The position numbers and the translations under genes are program-made. This document shows positions 24,870-33,706 of a stretch of 64,000 nt of DNA, one piece after another (position 1 is the first letter of the stretch; each line of letters starts with the position of its first letter). Where the stretch lies: NCBI RefSeq assembly GCF_001278035.1, contig NZ_CP009452.1, positions 3,629,501 to 3,693,500 on the forward strand, given 5' to 3'. The stretch is from Sphingopyxis sp. 113P3 (GTDB lineage Bacteria > Pseudomonadota > Alphaproteobacteria > Sphingomonadales > Sphingomonadaceae). The notes beneath the pieces were generated by a model. The model had not been told where the DNA came from. It saw only the letters and a program-made list of their open reading frames with translations, and did no database searches.

Positions 24870-25598
24870 TCACGATAGCCCCAGCACCTGCGGCATGGTG
24901 TAACGCCCCGGCTTCTGATGGATCAGCCACAATGCTGCCTTCACTGCACCGCGCGCAAAGATCATGCGGTTTTCAGCGCGGTGCGACAGGGTGATCATCT
25001 CTTCAGGGCCCGCAAAGATCACGTCATGGTCTCCCGCGACGGTACCGCCGCGCAGGCTGGCAAAGCCAATCTTGCCATGGCCGCGCGAGCCGGTGACACC
25101 GTCGCGGCCGCGCTCGGAGCATTTGGAAAGCTCGACGCCGCGGCCCCTGGCCGCCGCCTCGCCCAAGAGCAGCGCGGTGCCGCTCGGCGCATCGACCTTG
25201 TTGCGGTGGTGCATCTCCAGAACCTCGATGTCCCATTCGGGGTCGAGCCGCGATGCCGCCTCGCGCACCAGATGGGCAAGCAGGGTGACCCCGAGCGAGG
25301 TGTTTCCCGTCTGGAGAACGGCTATGTCCTTTCCCGCATCGTCGATCAGATAATGGTGGCGCTCTTCGAGACCCGTCGTGCCGATGACGATCGGCTTTTT
25401 CACCGCGACGCAGGCATCGAGCGTCGCCTCCAGCGCCCCCGGCGATGAAAAATCAACGAGCACGTCAGCCGCCGCCGCCAACTTGGCGACATTACCGCCC
25501 TTGTCGACGCCGCAGCTCCGCTGCCCCGCCTCCGATATCGCAGCGGCAAGCGCAACGCCCATCCGGCCCTCGCTCCCGATGATACCGATGCTGGTCAT
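24870..25598 (-). CDS. dapB: 4-hydroxy-tetrahydrodipicolinate reductase
   Basis: This encodes 242 residues. It catalyses the NAD(P)H-dependent reduction step in the diaminopimelate/lysine pathway, supplying peptidoglycan. The nucleotide-binding motif IIGSEGRMGVALA is at about 5-17. The catalytic region EMHHRNKVDAPSGTALLLGE at about 130-149 contains the family histidine pair and lysine. The start at 25598 has GAGGGG upstream, and the longer frame upstream is not needed. It is followed at 5 bp by nth. The protein is slightly shorter than the E. coli enzyme, as common in alphaproteobacteria. Confidence 0.96.
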   Translation of the reverse strand: MTSIGIIGSEGRMGVALAAAISEAGQRSCGVDKGGNVAKLAAAADVLVDFSSPGALEATLDACVAVKKPIVIGTTGLEERHHYLIDDAGKDIAVLQTGNTSLGVTLLAHLVREAASRLDPEWDIEVLEMHHRNKVDAPSGTALLLGEAAARGRGVELSKCSERGRDGVTGSRGHGKIGFASLRGGTVAGDHDVIFAGPEEMITLSHRAENRMIFARGAVKAALWLIHQKPGRYTMPQVLGLS

Positions 25599-25744
25599 AA
25601 TGCGTCCCCTCTCTTTCCTCCCCTTTAGCCCCCCGCCTCGGGCGAAGTCGAGACGCACGCCAGAAATGATCATCGCCAGGGAGCGAGAATGACGGCCTTC
25701 AGCGTCTCTCGACTTATCGAGACGCGAGCGGATATGGGGGCCGC
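25599..25744. repeat. Divergent spacer with REP-like inverted repeat
   Basis: Between dapB and cobB there is an inverted repeat GCGTCTC/GAGACGC around TCGACTTATCGA (about 25701-25723) and a related CGAAGTCGAGACGC (about 25643). Similar sequence (GTGTCGAGCGAAGCCG) occurs at about 45171. This looks like a dispersed palindromic element, without proof of genome-wide copies. Confidence 0.4.
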
Positions 25745-26458
25745 ATGTCTTCGACTCGGAACATCGTCATTCTGACCGGCGCGGGCGTGTCGGCCGAAAG
25801 CGGCATCAATACCTTTCGTGACGCGGGCGGCCTTTGGGAGGAGCATCGCGTCGAAGATGTCGCGACCCCTGAGGCCTTCGTGCGCGACCCCGACCTCGTC
25901 CATCGCTTCTACGACGCACGCCGCGCTGCGATCCAGGAAAAAGCCCCGAATGCCGCGCACGAGGCGCTCGCCCGGCTCGATGCCGCATGGGCGGGAGAAC
26001 TGCTGATCGTGACCCAGAATGTCGACGATCTGCATGAGCGCGCGGGCGCGAAGCGGCTCATCCACATGCACGGTGAGCATCTCAACGCCTGGTGCACCGC
26101 GTGCGACCAACGAAGCCCTTGGACCGGCCCGCTGATCAACCGCCCCGGCTGTCCCGCATGCGGCATGGCGGGATATCTGCGCCCCGACGTCGTCTGGTTC
26201 GGCGAGATGCCTTACCGGATGGACGAGATATATCGCGCAATCAACCGCGCCGATCTCTTCGTCTCGATCGGCACATCGGGCGCCGTCTATCCCGCAGCGG
26301 GCTTCGTACGCGAGGCCCGGGCCAATGGCGCGCGGACGCTCGAGCTCAACCTCGAGCCGAGCGAGGGGAGCTATTGGTTCGACGAGGCCCGCCACGGACC
26401 TGCCACCGCGCTCGTGCCGGCATGGGTGGACGAAGTGCTCGGCGGCGAAGGGGTGTGA
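25745..26458 (+). CDS. cobB: NAD-dependent protein deacylase (Sir2 family)
   Basis: This encodes 237 residues. The NAD-binding GAGVSAESGINTFRDAGGLW is at about 12-31, TQNVDDLHERAG at about 90-101, and the catalytic histidine in IHMHGEH at about 107. Zinc cysteines are present as C-x2-C (WCTACDQ) and C-x2-C (CPACGM). A Tyr and Arg in FYDARRAAI (about 55-63) fit the Y-x-x-R pattern of class III sirtuins, which remove succinyl or malonyl groups as well as acetyl. It should reverse lysine acylation of metabolic enzymes. It is divergent from dapB and convergent with tadA. Confidence 0.95.
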   Translation: MSSTRNIVILTGAGVSAESGINTFRDAGGLWEEHRVEDVATPEAFVRDPDLVHRFYDARRAAIQEKAPNAAHEALARLDAAWAGELLIVTQNVDDLHERAGAKRLIHMHGEHLNAWCTACDQRSPWTGPLINRPGCPACGMAGYLRPDVVWFGEMPYRMDEIYRAINRADLFVSIGTSGAVYPAAGFVREARANGARTLELNLEPSEGSYWFDEARHGPATALVPAWVDEVLGGEGV

Positions 26459-26536
26459 CATTTCAGGAAATCCTGGCAAAAACAGGCCCCTCGTTCCCTG
26501 ATCCAGGTTCCATTTCCGGCTAGACCGAGCGGGCCC

Positions 26537-27001
<465 letters not shown>

Positions 27002-27009
27002 CTAATCGC

Positions 27010-27037
27010 TTGACGAATCTCCGGCAAGCCGATAAGC
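27010..27037 (+). promoter_or_regulatory. Possible rpmB promoter
   Basis: TTGACG (27010-27015) and ATAAGC (27032-27037) are spaced by 16 bases, about 95 bp upstream of rpmB in the tadA/rpmB divergent gap. Both boxes are imperfect, so this is tentative. Confidence 0.35.
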
Positions 27038-27132
27038 GCGCGCCTTTCCCGGCCCATCCGGTCCTGCCCTTCCCCGTTTTTCGGGAAGCGCCCGGACGCC
27101 GACCCGAATTTTTTTTGACGAGGAAGAGCATC

Positions 27133-27426
27133 ATGTCGCGCATTTGCGAACTGACCGGCAAGGGCCGCCAGGTTGGCCACAATGTCAGCCACGCCAACAA
27201 CAAGACCAAGCGCACCTTCCTGCCCAACCTGCAGAATGTGACCCTGCTTTCGGACGCTCTCGGCCGCGGCGTGAAGCTTCGCGTGTCGACCCACGGCCTG
27301 CGCTCGGTCGAGCACAACGGCGGCCTCGACAACTGGCTGCTCAAGACCAGCGACGACCAGCTGTCGACAAACGCCCGCAAGGTGAAGAAGGAAGTGGCGA
27401 AGAAGCTGGCCGAAACCGCCGCCTGA
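27133..27426 (+). CDS. rpmB: 50S ribosomal protein L28
   Basis: This encodes 97 residues. [32 protein letters not shown] is the typical L28 N-terminus, and the body ([22 protein letters not shown]) is the alphaproteobacterial long form. The ATG at 27133 has GAGGAAGAG upstream; upstream extension of the frame is spurious. L28 is a component of the large ribosomal subunit. Transcription ends at a strong hairpin 25 bp downstream. Confidence 0.97.
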   Translation: MSRICELTGKGRQVGHNVSHANNKTKRTFLPNLQNVTLLSDALGRGVKLRVSTHGLRSVEHNGGLDNWLLKTSDDQLSTNARKVKKEVAKKLAETAA

Positions 27427-27451
27427 GCCTCATCCAGCCGCTAAAGCAATC

Positions 27452-27480
27452 AGGCCGCCGGACTACCGCGCGGCCTTTTT
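27452..27480 (+). terminator. rpmB intrinsic terminator
   Basis: AGGCCGC and GCGGCCT form a stem followed by TTTTT. It overlaps the 3' end of the convergent esterase gene. Confidence 0.85.
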
Positions 27481-28449
27481 GCTGTCGGGCAGACCGACGA
27501 GTTCGAACTCTAGCAGCAGGCTCCGCTGCCAGCTGTTGAAATTGTCGTCCGAGACCAGCCAGAGCCAGGTGCGGCCGTCGCGAACCTCGACCGCTGCGCC
27601 TTCGAAATTATCGGCCAGCGGCTTCGGGACCCGCCCGATTTCGCGCGAACGCACGAGCGTGTCGGGGCCGATGTTCGCGGGATCGAGAATGCCGATAATC
27701 GTCGTGAACACGGGATCGACGCCCAGCCTGCGATGGACGAGGAGGATTCGTCCATCGGGAAGGGCGGCAGCGTCGCTGACCGAGCCCTTGCCTTCGGCAT
27801 CGTAGAAAAAGCGGACGGGCGGCGGGCCCTCCATCGCCGGATCGCCGGCGAAGACAAGCGCCTCGGATCCGCGCATATCCTTATCCGGCGCCTCGCGAAA
27901 CAGGATCGTCCGGCCGTCGGCAAGACGGGCCATGGCTTCGCCTCCTGCATAACCCGACCAGCGCCGCATCGCCGCCGGAGCCGCGCGCGCCTCGACCCGG
28001 GACAGCTCTCGATCGAAGCGCCAGATCTCGTTCGTGCCCTCGAACGCCACGAGGCTTTTGCCGGTCGCAGGGTCATAGATCATCGCCTCGGCGTCAATCA
28101 TCGACTTCTTGCGGCGCCGGCCGTCGGGGGTGGGCAGCGCAGCGATATGGAACGCCGCAACGCCGCCATCGGAGTGCAGAGTGAGCCGCGACCAATAACC
28201 CGTGTCGGCGACGAACTGGAACCGGCCCGCCGCCATCACCGCCACCGCCGACAGGCCGCCAAAGCGGCTGTGCGGGCTCGTGAGATGCCAACCGCGCACG
28301 AAACGGAGCATCCCCGTCCTTTCCTCTGGAAAGCCGAGCGGACGCACCGTCACCTCCTGCCTGTAGTCGTTCACCGGAAAGCGCATCGCTGTACCCGGCA
28401 TGGGACCAAGAAGGGCGAAGATCAGAACGGCGGGGAGAAGGCGGCGCAT
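27463..28449 (-). CDS. Secreted esterase-like phytase-family protein
   Basis: This encodes 328 residues from the ATG at 28449 (MRRLLPAVLIFALLGPMPGTAM is a signal peptide). The body fits the esterase-like activity of phytase domain: GLSAVAVMAAGRFQFVADTG near the start, DAEAMIYDPATGKSLVAFEG in the middle, then DAAALPDGRILLVHRRLG and DNFEGAAVEVRDGRTWLWLVSDDNF near the end, consistent with a six-bladed beta-propeller. Such proteins are periplasmic or secreted and of uncertain substrate. It stands alone, and its end overlaps the rpmB terminator. Confidence 0.82.
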   Translation of the reverse strand: MRRLLPAVLIFALLGPMPGTAMRFPVNDYRQEVTVRPLGFPEERTGMLRFVRGWHLTSPHSRFGGLSAVAVMAAGRFQFVADTGYWSRLTLHSDGGVAAFHIAALPTPDGRRRKKSMIDAEAMIYDPATGKSLVAFEGTNEIWRFDRELSRVEARAAPAAMRRWSGYAGGEAMARLADGRTILFREAPDKDMRGSEALVFAGDPAMEGPPPVRFFYDAEGKGSVSDAAALPDGRILLVHRRLGVDPVFTTIIGILDPANIGPDTLVRSREIGRVPKPLADNFEGAAVEVRDGRTWLWLVSDDNFNSWQRSLLLEFELVGLPDSKKAAR

Positions 28450-28642
28450 CGGCGCCGACGTAGAGTGGCCTGCCGCCAATGAAAAGAGCGCATGCCCCCT
28501 TCGCGAAACTGAACCTCAGGCAACCGAAGCTGAACGAACGCCGACAGCGATGTTCAGGCCCGGCTCAATGCGAAGCGCGCAGAACAGTCTCATCGATTCA
28601 CCGCCCCCAGGAAGGGCCCACGAAGGAAGAAGGAGAAAAACG

Positions 28643-29029
28643 ATGAAAAAGATGATGACGATCTCCATCGCCGCCCTGATGTCGACCGCGACGCTGGGAA
28701 TGGCGACCCCCGCCGCTGCGCAGACCGGATATTACGACCGCAAAGGCTATTCGAACTATTATGCGGGCTACGACCGCAACGATCGTCGCTATGACCGTCG
28801 TTACGATCGCCGCGCGGACCGCCGCTATTACAACAATCGCAACGATCGCCGGAACTATCGCCAGTGCGACAATGGCACCGGCGGCACGATCATCGGCGCG
28901 GTGGCAGGCGGTCTTGCCGGCCATGAAATCGCGGGCCGCGGCGACAAGACCGTCGGCACGATCATCGGCGGCGCGATCGGCGCCCTTGCTGGCCGCGCGA
29001 TCGACAAGGGGAATGACGGCTGCCGCTAA
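28643..29029 (+). CDS. Glycine-zipper 2TM (17-kDa surface-antigen-like) protein
   Basis: This encodes 128 residues from the ATG at 28643, with AGGAAGAAGGAG upstream. Residues 1-28 are a signal peptide (ending PAAAQ). A Tyr/Arg/Asp/Asn-rich middle (about 29-73) repeats short YDRRYDRR-like units. The C-terminus (about 76-125) is a glycine zipper, GTIIGAVAGGLAGHEIAGRG then GTIIGGAIGALAGRAID, as in the rickettsial 17-kDa antigen and SlyB-like envelope proteins. There is no lipobox cysteine at the signal cleavage site. It probably associates with the outer membrane or periplasm. A strong terminator follows. Confidence 0.85.
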   Translation: MKKMMTISIAALMSTATLGMATPAAAQTGYYDRKGYSNYYAGYDRNDRRYDRRYDRRADRRYYNNRNDRRNYRQCDNGTGGTIIGAVAGGLAGHEIAGRGDKTVGTIIGGAIGALAGRAIDKGNDGCR

Positions 29030-29065
29030 GGGCTGACCCGACCCCCAAGAACTACTCCATCCCTG

Positions 29066-29099
29066 CCCCCCGCCCGCTTTAGCGCGGCGGGGGGTTTTC
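29066..29099 (+). terminator. Intrinsic terminator of the glycine-zipper gene
   Basis: CCCCCCGCC and GGCGGGGGG pair around a short CGCTTTAGCG inner hairpin and are followed by TTTTCTTT. Confidence 0.85.
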
Positions 29100-29217
29100 T
29101 TTGCGCGCCCAGCCTCCCGGCGATGCAACTTGCCATCGTCGCCCGCCCCGCCTAATCTCGCTGCCAAGTGCACGTCCGCGACCATGCGGGCGCGTGAGTA
29201 GACAGGTCAAAATAGCC

Positions 29218-30312
29218 ATGCGGCAAATGGCAGCGCCAACAGGGCGACCGCCGCGCACCGGTGCAGCGGTGACGAAGAACCGAAAGACGGGCGCCCCCGG
29301 GCTCCGCCCCACCGCCTTCACGCGACCAAAAAGCTATGCGGCAATCGATCTCGGCACCAACAACTGCCGACTCTTGATTGCGCGGCCGCAGAATGGCGAG
29401 CTTGTCGTGATCGACGCCTTTTCGCGCATCGTTCGCCTTGGCGAGGGACTGCACTCAAGTGGGCGGATCAGCGAGGCCGCGATCGACCGCGCGGTCAGCG
29501 CGCTGGCCATTTGCGCCGACAAGCTCCGCCGCCGTCACGTCACGCTGTCGCGCGCCGTGGCGACCGAGGCATGCCGCCGCGCCGCCAATTGCGACGAGCT
29601 GGCAAACCGGGTGCGGCGCGAAACGGGCATCGTGCTCGACGTGATCTCGGCGGCCGAAGAGGCGCGACTTGCAGCGCTCGGCTGTCACAATCTGATGGAG
29701 CCCGGCGACGGCCCCGCGCTCATTTTCGACATCGGCGGCGGATCGACCGAATTGATGCATGTGGACTCGGACGGCCAGGAGATCGCGATCCGCGACTGGA
29801 TCAGCGTGCCTTGGGGCGTCGTGTCCCTCACCGAACATGTTCCGCCGGCCGAGGACAGTCTCGAAGCCCGGCAGGCAAGTTATGCCCAGATGCGCGCGGT
29901 GACGCGCGATGCCTTTGCCGCCTTCGCCGAGCGCGCGTCGCGCTTCGCCGGTGAGCCGCTGCGCCTGCTCGGGACCAGCGGCACGGTAACGACGCTCGCC
30001 AGCGTTTTTCTCGATCTCCCGCGCTACGACCGGCGCGCGGTCGACGGGCTGGTCGTCCCCGCCGATGCGATGCGGGCCATCAGCCGCCGGCTCGCGGAAG
30101 CAAGCCTTAGCGACCGCGCGGAGATCGGCTGCATCGGCCGAGAGCGCGCCGACCTCGTCGTGGCGGGCTGCGCGATTCTCGAAAGCATCATCGACCTCTG
30201 GCCCGCGGCGCGGGTCGGGGTGGCCGACCGCGGCATTCGCGAGGGCATCTTGCGTACGCTGGCCGGACAGGGGCGCACGGTTCCGGTGATCCGCCGCGAG
30301 TATCGCAAATGA
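29218..30312 (+). CDS. ppx: Exopolyphosphatase / guanosine pentaphosphate phosphatase
   Basis: This encodes 364 residues from the ATG at 29218; the frame is open from about 29101 but that part looks non-coding and overlaps a terminator. ASKHA-fold motifs are clear: AAIDLGTNNCRLLIA at about 41-55, ATEACRRAANCDEL, SAAEEARLAALG, FDIGGGSTELMHV at about 170-182 and LGTSGTVTTLASV at about 252. It should hydrolyse polyphosphate and possibly pppGpp. Residues before about 38 form a basic, low-complexity extension. The stop overlaps the rlmE start as ATGA, a common pairing in alphaproteobacteria. Confidence 0.9.
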   Translation: MRQMAAPTGRPPRTGAAVTKNRKTGAPGLRPTAFTRPKSYAAIDLGTNNCRLLIARPQNGELVVIDAFSRIVRLGEGLHSSGRISEAAIDRAVSALAICADKLRRRHVTLSRAVATEACRRAANCDELANRVRRETGIVLDVISAAEEARLAALGCHNLMEPGDGPALIFDIGGGSTELMHVDSDGQEIAIRDWISVPWGVVSLTEHVPPAEDSLEARQASYAQMRAVTRDAFAAFAERASRFAGEPLRLLGTSGTVTTLASVFLDLPRYDRRAVDGLVVPADAMRAISRRLAEASLSDRAEIGCIGRERADLVVAGCAILESIIDLWPAARVGVADRGIREGILRTLAGQGRTVPVIRREYRK

Positions 30313-31037
30313 GCCGCAAGGGGGGCAGTGGGGGCCGAAGTGGACGCGGCGGGCTACACGAGCGGGTAAAGACCGCGCGGCGGCGCACCGCGTCGTCGAC
30401 GCGCTGGCTGCAGCGGCAGCTCAATGATCCCTATGTCCGCCGCGCGCAGGCCGAAGGTTATCGCTCGCGCGCGGCCTACAAGCTGATCGAACTCGACGAG
30501 AAATTCGGCTTCCTCAAAAAATCGCGCGCGGTCGTGGACCTCGGAATCACGCCCGGCGGATGGTCGCAGGTTGTGCGCAAGGCAAACCCGCGCGCGCGGG
30601 TGGCGGGGATCGACCTTCTGGCCTGCGAGCCGATCGAGGGCGTTGCGATCCTCGAAATGGATTTCATGGATGACGCCGCCCCTGCTGCGCTGATCGACGC
30701 GCTCGGCAGCGCGCCCGACCTTGTCATTTCGGACATGGCCGCGAACACGGTTGGACATCCGCAAACGGACCATCTGCGCACCATTGCGCTTGCCGAGACC
30801 GCCGCCGATTTCGCGGTCCAGAACCTGCTGCCTGGGGGCGCTTTTGTCGCCAAGGTCTTTGCAGGCGGCGCCGACCGCACTCTTCTGACACTGCTCAAGC
30901 GCCATTTTACGACCGTCAAGCACGCCAAACCGCCTGCGAGCCGCAAGGGATCGCCCGAACTTTATGTGATTGCCCAAGGTTTCAAGGGGCGCAGCGACGC
31001 AGCCAAAGGAGCCGAGGCAGAGGAAAGCGCCCGTTAA
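30309..31037 (+). CDS. rlmE: 23S rRNA U2552 2'-O-methyltransferase
   Basis: This encodes 242 residues. The FtsJ/RrmJ fold is clear: SRAAYKLIELDEKFG (about 52-66, catalytic lysine), VVDLGITPGGWSQV (SAM site, about 75-88), LVISDMAANTVGH (about 138-150, catalytic aspartate), GGAFVAKVFAGG (catalytic lysine) and GSPELYVIAQGF (catalytic glutamate). The K-D-K-E tetrad is complete. It methylates the A-loop of 23S rRNA during late 50S assembly. A basic N-terminus and an acidic tail are extra to the core. It overlaps ppx by 4 bases, so translation is probably coupled. Confidence 0.95.
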   Translation: MSRKGGSGGRSGRGGLHERVKTARRRTASSTRWLQRQLNDPYVRRAQAEGYRSRAAYKLIELDEKFGFLKKSRAVVDLGITPGGWSQVVRKANPRARVAGIDLLACEPIEGVAILEMDFMDDAAPAALIDALGSAPDLVISDMAANTVGHPQTDHLRTIALAETAADFAVQNLLPGGAFVAKVFAGGADRTLLTLLKRHFTTVKHAKPPASRKGSPELYVIAQGFKGRSDAAKGAEAEESAR

Positions 31038-31076
31038 CTCGAGGAGGAGCGGCGGGCCGGACTGGGGAGAGAATGA

Positions 31077-32543
31077 ATGAGTGGGTCGGGCAAATCCGTT
31101 GCCGCCGTGACGATCGCGGCGCTGATGCTGGCATCGTGCGGCGGCGGAGGCGGGGGAGGCAGCAGCGCACCGCCGGTCACCGTCACCCCGACGCCTTCGC
31201 CGACCCCGACGCCAACGCCGACCGCCGGCTGCAGCCTCTCGTCGCGCCAGGCCTTTGCCAAGGCGGTGATCGACGAATGGTATCTGTTCCCCAGCGATGT
31301 CGCCGCCAACGTCAACCCCGCGAGCTATGGCGACGTGCAGACCTATATCGATGCGCTGCTCGCCCCCGCGCGGGCGCAGGGCAAGGACCGTTATTTCACC
31401 TACATCACCTCGATCGCCGAGGAGGATGCCTATTATGCCAGCGGGTCGAGCGCCGGCTTCGGTGTCCGTCTCGCCTACAACCCGTTCACCCAGCGCATCG
31501 TCATTGCCGAAGCCTATGAGGGCGCGCCGGCACTCGCAGCTGGAATCGACCGTGGCACGGAAATCTCGGCGATCGGGACGAGCAGCAGCAATCTTCGCAC
31601 GACTGCGAGTATCGTCGCGGCCGAAGGTACGGCGGGGCTGATCAACGCACTCGGCCCTGACGAGGCCGGGGTGACGCGTGTGCTGAGGATCACCGATGCC
31701 TCGGGGACACGCAACGTCACGGTCACCAAGGCCGAATACGACATCGACCCTGTCTCGGACCGCTATGGCGCAAAGATCATAACCGAGGGCGGACGGCGCT
31801 ACGGTTATGTCAATCTGCGTACCTTCATCACTTCGGCGAACGCCCAGCTTCGCGCTGCTTTCCAGAATTTCCGCGACCAAGGCGTGACCGATATCATCAT
31901 TGACCTGCGCTACAATGGCGGCGGACTCGTCTCGGTCGCCGAGCTGTTTGGCGATCTTCTGGGGCGCAATCGCAACGCGAGCGACCTGTTCGACGAGATC
32001 AAGTTTAGACCCGAAAAATCAGCCGAGAACAGCCAGCATTTCTTTACCGCACAGCCCCAATCGGTCGCACCGACACGGCTCGCCTTCATCGGCACAGCCT
32101 CAACGGCGTCGGCGAGCGAATTGGTGATCAACGGCATGCTCCCCTATCTCGGCACCAACATGACGCTGGTGGGCAGCGACACCTTTGGCAAGCCGGTTGG
32201 CCAGATTGCCCTCGACAAGGCATCGTGCGACGACCGCATGCGGGTGATCGCCTTCGCGCTGACCAATGCCGATGGCCAGGGCGATTACTATAACGGCCTC
32301 GCCTCCAAGATCCCGAACAGCTGCGCCGCCGACGACGATCTCGGCTTCCCGCTCGGGGACCCGCGCGAAGCCTCGGTGCGCGCGGCAATCGACTTCCTGT
32401 CGGGGCAAAGTTGCACTACGCGCATCGCGGACACACGCTCGGCTTCGGCGAGCCGCATGACCGGCAGCCCAGCGCCGGGTCCGGAGATGCTCGTGCCCGC
32501 GCAGCCCACGACCGCCCAGCGCGAACTGCCCGGACTGTTCTGA
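31077..32543 (+). CDS. S41-family (C-terminal processing peptidase-like) lipoprotein
   Basis: This encodes 488 residues. The signal ends at lipobox LMLASC, then a glycine run and a Thr/Pro-rich linker (about 29-50), so the enzyme is tethered in the periplasm or outer membrane. A small PDZ-like region is at about 120-210 (SSAGFGVRLAYN, APALAAGIDRGTEI). The S41 core begins around 245 (RRYGYVNLRTF) with DIIIDLRYNGGG. The nucleophile serine is in GTASTASASELVING and the base lysine in SDTFGKPVGQ. It should be a serine/lysine protease of unknown substrate. It starts 39 bp after rlmE but has a different role. Confidence 0.9.
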   Translation: MSGSGKSVAAVTIAALMLASCGGGGGGGSSAPPVTVTPTPSPTPTPTPTAGCSLSSRQAFAKAVIDEWYLFPSDVAANVNPASYGDVQTYIDALLAPARAQGKDRYFTYITSIAEEDAYYASGSSAGFGVRLAYNPFTQRIVIAEAYEGAPALAAGIDRGTEISAIGTSSSNLRTTASIVAAEGTAGLINALGPDEAGVTRVLRITDASGTRNVTVTKAEYDIDPVSDRYGAKIITEGGRRYGYVNLRTFITSANAQLRAAFQNFRDQGVTDIIIDLRYNGGGLVSVAELFGDLLGRNRNASDLFDEIKFRPEKSAENSQHFFTAQPQSVAPTRLAFIGTASTASASELVINGMLPYLGTNMTLVGSDTFGKPVGQIALDKASCDDRMRVIAFALTNADGQGDYYNGLASKIPNSCAADDDLGFPLGDPREASVRAAIDFLSGQSCTTRIADTRSASASRMTGSPAPGPEMLVPAQPTTAQRELPGLF

Positions 32544-32662
32544 CGGAGCGGGACGAGAGCAAGACTCGTCGCGCGCGGCAGGCGCTTTTCCTGAAGACCC
32601 TTACGCGAGCGACGCGATTGCCTCGGAGCGCACGTATCGCTTGTGCCTGGGCGCACCGCTCG

Positions 32663-32676
32663 TTGACAAAGGTCAA
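32663..32676. promoter_or_regulatory. FNR/FixK-type box upstream of ompW
   Basis: TTGAC-AAAG-GTCAA is a perfect inverted repeat matching the FNR/FixK-family half-site pattern TTGA-N6-TCAA. Its centre lies 82 bp upstream of the ompW start, a distance that permits activation. The call is by consensus only. Confidence 0.6.
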
Positions 32677-32751
32677 AGAAAAAATTGTGCCCGATCAATG
32701 CCCTCGTCGGATCCTGCCTCCATGGAATCTCCGTTAACAGAGGAGAACCCC

Positions 32752-33423
32752 ATGAAAGCCATCCACCTCCCCCTCGCAGCCTTAGTTGCTGCGATGATGG
32801 TGCCCGGCAGCGCGACGGCGAAAGCCGGCGATGTGCAGGTGAAGATCTTCGCAACCTACGTCGCGCCCGACGGCAAGATTACCGCAATCAAGACCGACGA
32901 GATTGGCCTTCCCGCCGGAACCCAGTCCAAGGCCGACGACAATGTCACGCCGACGGTCGCGATCGAATATTTCCTGTCAGATGCCGTCTCGCTCGAAACC
33001 ATCGCCGGGGTGACCGTGCACGACGTGGACGGCCGCGGTGCGCTCGGCGGCGCGACGCTCGTGTCCGACGCGAGCATCGTTCCTGCGACGCTCACCTTCA
33101 AATATCATCTCGGCAAGGAAGGGGGCATCCGGCCCTATGTCGGCGCAGGACCGAGCTATTTTATCTTCATCGACGAGAAACCCGGTGCCACGACGCGGGC
33201 CCTCGGTGCGACGCGGCAGAAGATGGGCGACAAATTGGGCGCAGCCTTACAAGCCGGGGTCGATATTCCGCTCAACGATCGCGGATTTGCGATCTCGCTC
33301 GACACGAAACGCTATTTCCTGCGTCCGACGGCCACCTGGTACGCGGGCAGAACGGAGGTGCTCAAGACGCGTCACAAGCTTGACCCCTGGGTCGTGAGCG
33401 TCGGCGCCGCCTTCCGCTTCTGA
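32752..33423 (+). CDS. ompW: OmpW-family outer membrane protein
   Basis: This encodes 223 residues. A signal peptide (about 1-23, ending ATAKA) is followed by beta-strands that match the eight-stranded OmpW barrel: DVQVKIFATYVAPDG, NVTPTVAIEYFLSDAVSLE, PATLTFKYHL, IRPYVGAGPSYF and the C-terminal VVSVGAAFRF ending in phenylalanine. The ATG has AGAGGAG upstream. OmpW proteins form narrow hydrophobic channels and respond to oxygen or stress. An FNR-like palindrome lies upstream, matching the oxygen control known for E. coli ompW. Confidence 0.92.
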   Translation: MKAIHLPLAALVAAMMVPGSATAKAGDVQVKIFATYVAPDGKITAIKTDEIGLPAGTQSKADDNVTPTVAIEYFLSDAVSLETIAGVTVHDVDGRGALGGATLVSDASIVPATLTFKYHLGKEGGIRPYVGAGPSYFIFIDEKPGATTRALGATRQKMGDKLGAALQAGVDIPLNDRGFAISLDTKRYFLRPTATWYAGRTEVLKTRHKLDPWVVSVGAAFRF

Positions 33424-33706
33424 CGTCGGCATTCCCCGCGCCGGATTGCGGCCTGAAGTCCCGCCGGCGCTACGCCCTGCAGAATGGGCGGTGCCGAACG
33501 CGATGCCGCCTTTCGCTCCGGCCACTGCCATCGGCGTCGCCCTTCTCCACTGCGGAGGGGGGCGATAGGGGGCATGGTTTCGAAGCGCCGGAAGCCCCTG
33601 ATTATTGCCATTGCAACAGACGGTGGCGGTATCGACGCCCGCTTGACACGACTCTGTCCATTGTATTCATACAGACCAATTTTCGATCTTGTCTCAGGGG
33701 TGAGAT

